Assembly: GCF_034702125.1 (NCBI RefSeq)
Contig: NC_085869.1
Coordinates: 50,055,697 to 50,119,696 of the forward strand
Direction: 5' to 3'
Source: Engraulis encrasicolus
Taxonomy: Eukaryota; Chordata; Actinopteri; Clupeiformes; Engraulidae
DNA length: 64,000 nucleotides
The notes under the pieces were generated by a model, which was given only the letters and a program-made list of their open reading frames with translations, made no database searches and was not told the origin of the DNA. Both the position numbers and the translations under genes were made by a program. Positions 28,838-64,000 of the stretch are shown one piece after another. The first letter of the stretch is position 1. Every line of letters starts with the position of its first letter.

Positions 28838-28995
28838 GGGAGTGTTGTGGTCCAGTGCACTAACGCACCTCACCAGTTTACGGGTTACCTGACCATGGAG
28901 ACCCAAGTTTGAATACGGCCTCATTCACTCATTTCCTACGGGTCATTTCCCAACCCTACCCCTTCTCTCTCCCACTGGATTCCTGTTATTATAAA
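28838..28995 (+). mobile_element. tRNA-derived SINE, degraded
   Basis: A-box-like GTGGTCCAGTGCAC, B-box remnant AGTTTGAATACGG, body CCCAACCCTACCCCTTCTCT; same class as the copy at 43405-43612. Confidence 0.65.
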
Positions 28996-29310
28996 AGAAT
29001 AGAACAACTATGAAATATTATGCATGTCCTTGTGCAGAGGCACACATTGAATACTTATTCAGAACAGAACAGATACATTAATAATCAGGACGTGAACTGT
29101 CAGCTCTCAGGAAATGGGAAGACTGCCCTCTAGTGGAGAGCTTGGACACATGAGAACAATAACAACACACCTCATGTGCTTTGTTACCCTGGCCGCGCCA
29201 AACCCCTACAGCAAAGCTGTGCTTGCGGCCTCTAGGGGCGTCTAGATTTCTAGGCTAGTGCTTTGTAGTACTCAGATGCACACACATGCTTTTTTCCTTA
29301 AAAAATATTT

Positions 29311-29473
29311 TTTGTTCTTTTAGACTTTATTTGTGACAGGACAGTTTGAAAGGGAGACAGGAAACGTTTGGGAGAGAGACGGGGAAGGGTCGACAAAGGA
29401 CCTGGGCCGGAATCGAACCCGGGCCGGTCACATAGTAGACGAGTGCCCTACCATTTAAGCCACGGTTGGGCCT
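29311..29473 (-). mobile_element. tRNA-derived SINE, well preserved
   Basis: Minus strand: A-box-like CGTGGCTTAAATGG, perfect B box GGTTCGATTCC, body CTTTGTCGACCCTTCCCCGT, tail AATAAAGTCTAAAAGA. Confidence 0.85.
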
Positions 29474-29585
29474 CGATGCACATATGCATTAACTTCTCTC
29501 ACCAATGTTCCATATACATACACATGCCAGTTTCATGCAGTGCTCTGACAGAAATAACACATCTAGTACAGTATATGTCAAGCAC

Positions 29586-29591
29586 TTTAAT
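29586..29591 (-). terminator. Possible slc15a2 poly(A) signal ATTAAA
   Basis: No AATAAA was found on the minus strand between 29480 and 30172. The first common variant is ATTAAA here, ~580 bases after the stop. Confidence 0.3.
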
Positions 29592-30172
29592 TCACTTATT
29601 ATTTACATCACTGAAGCATGAACACACACTCCATCTCTAACACAGTATTGAGCATTAGGCAAATGCGGCAGTCTACAAAGGTCCTGAGATTTCAAACGTA
29701 GTAGGCACAGTATGTGTGCAATGTGTCAGTCACATTTAAGTACTACATGAAGCCCACTGCCCTCACAGAAACTCAGAGTAAAGTTCAAAATTGATAACCA
29801 TGGTTTGTCATAAATTACATTCACAGAGCTTATACAAAATAAAATGACAAAAAGTGTTGTCGCTTGCAATAACATCAAGGCACTAATACTTTCCCCCCAA
29901 CAATCTATTTTAAATGCATCAAGAACAATATACAATATAATAGATGCTTCAATCATTTGTCAGGATTTTTTTCTTCATAGTGTTCCACTGTTAGCCTCAA
30001 AATAGACCAAAAAAATAGGCCAAAAAAAACAAAAAACACTGAAGATACTTTCAAACAGTATTGTCAAACTTCCACCTGATGTGCCATAGCAAATCTCCGC
30101 TTGCTACACTTTCCTTAAATGTGCTAAATTCTGTACATTAAAAAAATACTGCAGGATTTGTGTGTCTGCATG

Positions 30173-49578
<19,406 letters not shown>

Positions 49579-52213
49579 TTGATGAGCACTGGCGTCTCGA
49601 CTGTATATCCCTCGCGCACACTCTGCCTTCTCGTAGCCGTCGTTAAAAGTCTTGACAAATGTCCAAGTCCTTCCCTCTATCGGCTATGGTGCAACCAAGT
49701 CTCAAACGCAGTTCTTATAGCATTTAACCACTGCGGTGGTTAATGTTCTACACCCATTCCAAGAACGGATGGCTTCGCCAGGATTTGCAGGCTAGTCGTT
49801 GTCATGCACTCTACTGTCACTCACGGGAATGCAAGGGGCCTGGCAGCTACTCCTCGCTCTCGCTGGCTGACTTGGAGATGTGTGGCCAGCCAGGCAGCTC
49901 TTTTGTGATGCACAGAGGGCCGTTTGTTTGGTATGGAGCTCATGGCTGGAATTGGTTGGCTGAAAAGCCAGCCATTGCTCAGTGAACTGTTTGGATAACA
50001 TTTTAGAGGAAGGGGCTCTGGCTGATGGGGGTTCTGGACGGGTCATTTGTGCCTGCTGGCAACACCAAAGGACTCTAAAATGGTGTGAACTTTGTCCATA
50101 TGGATATCATTAGGGGAAAGTGGACGCTCAAAGTTCCATAACAGAACAAAAAGAAAGAAAAGAGTTTTCAATCCACATTACCCTCCCATTATGAATATCT
50201 TCAATTTCTTTGTAATAAAATTAGCCCATTCTCTTTCATGAATTAAAAACCCAATTCAGTTAAAAACGTCCTTCATTTTGGTTAATAGTTTTAGCTGGCC
50301 TTTCTGGTGTGGTTTATTGTTTCTTGGGCCATCTCCTTTCTCAGGTGCGGTGCCTAGGAGTGGAACAATGAATCTGTCTGAAAGCCCTGTCAGATGAAAG
50401 CCCTTGGCCTGATGCACCCCTGCTTCCAACATTTGCATTATGCTGCTCTGAATAACACACTGAATTAGACCTAGCTGATGCAAGAATTCAATTATTTTCT
50501 CCCTCCTAATCCTACGAGACAGAGACACCCAGACAGCATATTGTACAATTTCTTTCTTTTCAAGCAGTTTTAACGTTCAATGCTACTGGTGCTGGGAAAG
50601 TGTGTGTGTGTCACTAGTAATTGCTTGCCAGTTAAAAAAAACAAACAAATTGACATTTTGATTGGGCACCTCCTTGCATCCATCAGTTGATGTGAGACAT
50701 TCCTCTACTACTTCTTTATCCAACTCTTAAGGGACCCTTTTTTATTTTTATGTTTTTACCATTGTTAGCTTTTGTGAGTCCCCATGGCGTGCTGCACAAC
50801 AGACATAGATGTGTCTTATGAATGTTGTTGTCACACATGAATTCTTTCTCATTCTTTCAACATAGTAATTACATTAGAATTATTAAGCCCCTTAAAATCA
50901 AGAGGGTTTTGCCATTCCCTGTGAATGTTTGGTAACCCCCTTTGGTGGTCCCCATCCCCAGTTTGGGAACCACTGCTCTAGAGCAACGCCTTCCCTCTAG
51001 AGATCCATATTTTGGGGAGACAAAACAACCACTTCACAAATGCACGGCCATGGCACGGTCATCTGTCTCTAAGGAGATGTGACATAGACAACTCTCCACA
51101 ACTTGACATTCTTAGAAATGAATTCTTAGAAAATGTCCTCCACCATCAACCAGAAATGATGAAATTATGGTACTTGGCTGAGGCCAAGAAGTTCAAAGAA
51201 GATGTTGAGTTGCTTACAACTACTGGTTAAACCTGGATGAACTGGATGACTCAAAACTTGTGCATAATACCCTTGCATGTCATGCTGGGCAAAAACTGGA
51301 GAGACGCTGAACACCTGGGGTCTTTGACAACACATACATGAAGCAGACACCCTCTCTGAATCTACCGTACAGTGCAGGGGTGTAGCAGTAAATTGTGGTC
51401 CCTATGTATCTAATGGTCCCTGTTCGGCTCCAATGGACAGCCATCCATATATCTACATAAATTGGACGGTGTTTGGGCCACCTATGTATGTACAGTACAT
51501 GGGGCCCTGGCAAACACCTCAGACAAAACGTCACAGTCATATGCATGGAATGATTAATTGCAAAGTCTTGATGATGTGATGTGTGATGTGATGTTTTTGT
51601 GGTTACTACTCACCATTCAACATCACTCTTGACACCCACGTATTGAATCCTGTGCTACTTGTCGTCTCAATCATTAAATAGAATTGTGTTGCGGCAACAG
51701 ATAGTCTACAGCTGACTTCCGCAAACTGAAATGATAGTCTGTTACAATACACTGCCGTCTCTGATCTCGTGTTTGCTGTGTCAATGGCAGTACCATTTGC
51801 ATCATATTTGCATCATATCTCCTTAACGCCCATCTCATTGGCTGATGTTTGGAACTCTATATACAGTTTAGTGAAGCCTTTGTTACTGGCCACGCTTAAA
51901 TGAGACATTTAATTCAAAATGAACACATCTTTAATTCTGAATAAAGCTTAATTCCGCTTTGAAAACGTCATGTCAACACTTGACAATTCAGAATCAAATG
52001 AAAGATCAAAGTAAACTCGACAGAACTATTTAATTCTCAATTTAAAAAGTCATGTAAACGTAGCCACTGTCTTTTCTTTTTCTTCAGGACGGAGAAAACT
52101 TGGCTTGTGCAATTGTCTGATCTGGGGAGTCTGGTAGTATTGGAGACGTATTAACAAAATCTAGGCCTTATATAAAACAGGCTCCCCTTTGTCCCAAGCC
52201 ATGTGCCTTTGTC

Positions 52214-52290
52214 GCTAAGCTAGTGAAAGTCAATGGATCCATGTAGCATGCCACATGCTATAGTGATCCATTGACTTTCACTAGCTTAGC
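52214..52290. repeat. Perfect 26-bp inverted repeat (hairpin)
   Basis: Arms 52214-52239 and 52265-52290 are exact complements; the 25-base loop contains a further TAGCATG/CATGCTA pair. Confidence 0.95.
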
Positions 52291-52956
52291 TACATACTCC
52301 TTCTTTTAACTTGTCTTAAAGCAAGACAACGCTTAACATGAGAAATAAGACACTTTACCACCTTTATAAAACCCAGCCAACGATGCTAACTGTATTAAGC
52401 CCCAAAATAGTGGCATACCCCTTTAATGTGCAAAATATCTCCATGTGCCCAACATATAAAATCTATGACACTGTAAATCTAGACTTTTCACATTGGTACG
52501 CCTACACAGTGGCATCCAAACCAGGCCGGAAAGTTTCTTGTTCTGAGAAGACTACTCCACTCACAAAATATTTACTGTTTGGACACTGATGTGGGCAGAG
52601 ACATACCTTATAGATAGACAGGCCATTCAATTACAATAACGTTTGGTCTGTAGGCCTGGGCTTCAGTGATTTGGCTGTTTATTGTTTTCAAGAGACAAGA
52701 AGCCACCTTGTTAAAGTGCAAAACAGCTTCAGAGGAGTGTCCTCTATAAGATTGCAAAAAAAGATAACATACCACATCTCAGAACTTATCTTCTTATCAT
52801 GAGGCGAAACACTGAGAAACATTTTCAAAGATGAAACCGCAGCTTAGGCCACATGTTGTTGTGCGACACAGGCAAAGGGTTCACAACAACCTAGTTGTGG
52901 TGCCTGTCAATTTCAATATATGATGATTTCATGTAGTTAAGGTGCTATGATTGTGT

Positions 52957-53019
52957 GGCAGTTCAGCATCTTCACAGGGAAAATGTTTGGTAGTTCAGCA
53001 TCTTTACAGGGAAAATGTT
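52957..53019. repeat. ~32-bp tandem duplication
   Basis: GTTCAGCATCTTCACAGGGA and GTTCAGCATCTTTACAGGGA, both followed by AAATGTTT. Confidence 0.9.
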
Positions 53020-53259
53020 TTATTAATTATTGTACTTGTAATGACTTTCTGTTCTGTTCTGTTCTGTTCTATTCTATGACTTGCAGCCTGGTGAGACAGA
53101 CTTGGCTGTTAGGCAGGTTCGTCCAGTTAACTAAGATATTACACTTACAAAAAAAGCGGACTACATTTGCACCATAGAATGTAATCTATGATTTGCACCT
53201 ACGGCAAATACATGTGTACTGTCAATGTTGTTTTCCTCAAGCTAGGTTGATTCATGTCA

Positions 53260-53441
<182 letters not shown>

Positions 53442-55545
53442 TTAAATTGGCACATCACATACAATTTCCATACTATATATATCCTGCTTTTATCCTTCCT
53501 CACTGTCTATATTGAAAATGGACCAATGGGCTGCACCCTCAAAATTTCTGCCCATTCCCAAAGAAAAAAAAAACCCCCAGACCAACAAACAACAAAAAAT
53601 ATCATCAGCCCCTGAGGACTGTTGGCCCACCAGGAGAATGCCCTGTATGCCAGATTACCAGTCCAGCCCTGCTTGTATGTAATATTCCCAATCCATATCC
53701 TCTGTCCACCTGCCATAAGAGAGGGCTGGGTAGCTATAGAGATGATGTAGCGGGCGGCTCCTCTCACCTCACCTTTTGCAGATGATTGCCGTAGGAGTCT
53801 GCTTTTCTGGGAGTGTCCCAACATATTCCTCTGTCTTGGCCCAGCAGACACAGAAAACCAAAAGAGGAATCTGTGGACACATTCAACGAGAACAGGCTAT
53901 TGATGACAGCTTGTTCAAGTGAAATACTGAAGGTTTGATGGCTTGAATGACTTTGACTTCAGACCCTAATCAAAACAGAGCAGGGATACACCATCCTTCC
54001 TGATATACAGAAATCTTTGTTGTGCTCACAAAAGTCCATCCCAGTACCCCCCAATTCTCTCTTTTTACTTCAGTAAAAACAACTCTGCTGGCAACCTGCA
54101 GGTTAACGGAAAAGAGAAAAGTAACTACGCCAATGCATGCTTGCCTCATTCACTGGCAGACCCCGTGTCATGTTTTAAATTATTTCACTCAAAATGAAAA
54201 AGACTCATAGGTCAGATGAAATTTGATGTGGAGAAATGGTGTGTTGTACTTAACACACCCTATTATTACTAGTGACAGCAGCACACCAAAAGCAGACTTA
54301 AACAGCACCACTAGGCCCTCTGCTGGTCACAATAGATATTACGATTTACCGGTACACTACATCCTTGTTAAAAGCACCTTTAACAGAATTTTATTCTCAA
54401 TTGATGTGTACCTTTTTATGTAACAGAATTAAGGACTTTATTATCAACAATTGACTATCAAGGTCTTCATTAGACATAGGGCAGATTGTTTTTTAATCTT
54501 CATTTAATCAGTCTGCATTCTGTCAGAAGTATAGCACCAAATTCAAGTTAGGCACAACACAAACAGGCAATGACAATGTTATTAAAACATAAATTATTCT
54601 TGTTTTATTTTTTATTGTTTTGATCATTTCCAACGACACTGATTGTCAAAAAGACGAGAGAGGAATGGTGCTATGTTTACAGTCACTCGTTACTGTGCTA
54701 CTATGCAGGGTGGTGGGTCAGTGAGCATTTAAGATTTTGAGCAATATCAGTGGAGTTGCGTTGATTCCTTAAGCCCCCCTGCACCGTGCTACTATGTAAT
54801 TGCATGGAAGACACATCCATGTGGAGAGAAATTGTTGTCCGGCCAATTTCCTGAACCCAGCAAACTCAAACGATTCCTTACTTACATCATCAATCTACAT
54901 CTTTGAAAGAACATTGCCTGCAACTACGTATGCATTCATATTGCTCTGAGTAGGACTCGAGAAGAGTAGCACTTTTCTGTGAAGGTTCTCATTTGATCCT
55001 GGTAATGTTAACTCAAAACTGTGTATCCTTAAGACACAAAAAATGCCAAGAAGACATACAGCTGAACAACATTTAAAATAGACGCATTCTTGACACGTCA
55101 ATTGTGCTAATTCATCTCTATGTCATATGCTGGGTGTGATATTTTTTTATCCAACTCTGAAAAGACAGAGAGGAGAGCTTCACAGTTGCTTAAGCTGTCT
55201 GTTGGAGGACTGCAAGCGTTTTTCCCCTCAGCCTTAAAAGCGGCAAATACTACAGCTACACAATTGTCTGATGAAAAAGAGGCACTTTGAAGTTCAGAAA
55301 AGCAAACAAACCCAGCGTGTCATTCTGTCCCAGTGCATGTCCAAACGACACTGTAACAGCCATCACAGGAGGACAAGACAGGAGGACAAAGTTAAAACCA
55401 GCGAGACACAATGGATGTCTGAGAGTATCCTACCTTTTACCGTACCAGAGGTGTCAACCCAGAGGTGTTGAGGAGTGTAGAAAGTTGACCAAATTTAACC
55501 GAAAGAAATAGTACAGATATAACAATAATTGTTCACGGTGTATGT

Positions 55546-55551
55546 TTTAAT
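55546..55551 (-). terminator. Possible naxd poly(A) signal ATTAAA
   Basis: ATTAAA on the minus strand ~320 bases after the stop. A canonical AATAAA lies much further on at 54437-54442. Either could be used. Confidence 0.3.
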
Positions 55552-55867
55552 GTCTTTCAGAGGTGTTGAGAGAGAGGCAGATCAGAGGAGTAGTGAACAC
55601 ACACCAGCCTGTGCTTAAGAGTCAACCAACCCCGCGGTCTGGAAAATGCCAAACAACAGGTTTCTTTGCTCAGGGTCAATAGCTTAGAGAGAGACAGTGG
55701 GATGGTACAGCACGTCATTGTCAAAACAACATCATTGTGTTTTTTTCTTTCTCCGTCAAGTCTGTTTACAAGGAAAGGTGATCTGGGGCATTGGGTGTCC
55801 TCAGTGTCATGAGTGTTCCTCAGTGATCCAGAGAGCACTGGGTGTGTGATGATTATGATGAGTGTCC

Positions 55868-63118
<7,251 letters not shown>

Positions 63119-64000
63119 CTACAGAGTTAAAGGGAAAAATAATACCAGTCCATCAACAGTCTATTCAGACGTAACAAAAAACACAACTACAGTTAATAGC
63201 ATTATAATTAGCTGATATTAGGCAGTAAACAAACAATTCTGCGAAGAGGCCAACAAACTCAAAGCAGCTTAGAGGAAACCTATGTTTTTGAGAATGGTGT
63301 GCTCAAGTTCTCCAAAGCTCATCTTCTATGCCATGACCCGGCAGAACTTTCCTCCTGCAGTGACGTTTAAATGTTTAAATATTTTTTTGAAAAGTTTGTG
63401 CTTTTCCTTGCCAATGTAACTTAAGAGTTTTACATGACACAATATTAGAGTGAACATAGTGACGCAAGAGTGAAAGGCAGTTGCGGTGATTAAAAAAAAA
63501 AAAAAAAAAGGAGGGCATGACTCATTGTCTTCTTGCTCTATGCCCATTTACTGTAGTTTCCCAGATGTACAGTAAGGACTGGGGACAAGGAGAGCCTTGA
63601 ATTACGTACGTAACCGGATGTGACCGAGTGCACATAGCTACATCAGAAGGATCAGAACACAATGCACGACACTGGAGGTATCACGAAGGGGGCAGATGGC
63701 CAATGGGGCTCTCATTCATATTTTTCATCACCGTTTGACTATACCACGTCCTCAATATGGAAGTTAAGAAGATCGCCCCTCGTGGTTCTGTCAATATCGC
63801 ACCGGATCCACGAGTCTTATGTGCGCAAAATTGACATAAAATTCGCATGGTAACGCGTTCATGCACACAAAGTCCATACACACACGGATCCTGCAGCAAG
63901 CACGTCCCCAGCCTAACTCGTGTAGAAGATACAATAGAAAAGGCACAATGCTGTCTAACAGTGTCTGTGCTATTCAGCTCTCTGCTTTCTTATTGCAGCC

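Larger units (their letters stand above)
28706..29580. other. Convergent intergenic spacer hspbap1/slc15a2
   Basis: About 0.9 kb between the two presumed 3' ends. It is occupied mainly by two tRNA-derived SINEs in opposite orientation. Confidence 0.7.

Noticed and set aside
29311..29473. A tRNA gene on the minus strand (good A and B boxes)
   Set aside because: The tRNA-like part does not fold into a complete cloverleaf with an acceptor stem that I can see, and it continues into a SINE body and tail shared with copies at 19.7 and 43.5 kb.
63119..64000. Missing N-terminal naxd exon(s)
   Set aside because: I searched the minus strand for the GRIGVVGGCQE-type region that should precede YTGAPYF and found nothing. 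It must lie beyond the window.

Overview
The window is vertebrate genomic DNA, almost certainly from a ray-finned fish (teleost). It has small coding exons with GT-AG introns, proteins that align best with vertebrate orthologues, fish-type tRNA-derived SINEs, Tc1-like, PIF/Harbinger-like and hAT-like DNA elements, and very many dinucleotide microsatellites. I cannot name the species from the sequence. Nothing here looks bacterial, viral, plasmid-like or CRISPR-like.

Layout. (1) 5932-11963, minus strand: the first two coding exons of slc49a4 (dirc2), a lysosomal MFS transporter; the rest of the gene lies left of position 1. (2) About 11990-12300: a short head-to-head promoter shared with (3) hspbap1, plus strand, 12897-28614, seven coding exons and 482 residues with a FIH-like JmjC domain. 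(4) 30173-49578, minus strand: the complete slc15a2 (PEPT2) gene, 23 coding exons and 719 residues, convergent with hspbap1. (5) 55868-63118, minus strand: the last eight coding exons of naxd (carkd), the NAD(P)HX dehydratase; its N-terminal exons lie right of the window. Every exon junction was checked by hand for GT-AG sites and reading phase. The three spliced frames and the two-exon slc49a4 fragment stay open and follow the human proteins from end to end.

The four genes do not form a pathway: a lysosomal transporter, a small-heat-shock-protein-associated JmjC protein, a proton/oligopeptide symporter and a metabolite-repair enzyme. In human, the first three lie on 3q13-q21 and NAXD on 13q34, so the fish order joins two human linkage groups.

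The rest is introns and spacers filled with microsatellites and small non-autonomous transposons. Several have clear boundaries: a TTA-flanked PIF/Harbinger MITE, an hAT MITE with an 8-bp target duplication, and two TA-flanked Tc1 derivatives. Microsatellites often sit exactly at splice sites: (CT)n or (TG)n abuts acceptors and (CA)n follows donors. I found no convincing novel system. The most interesting points are the microsatellite-bounded exons, a TCACGTGA motif in the shared promoter, a pair of inverted repeats in the last introns of two convergent genes, a decayed duplicate of a slc15a2 exon edge, and blocks that look like conserved non-coding elements.
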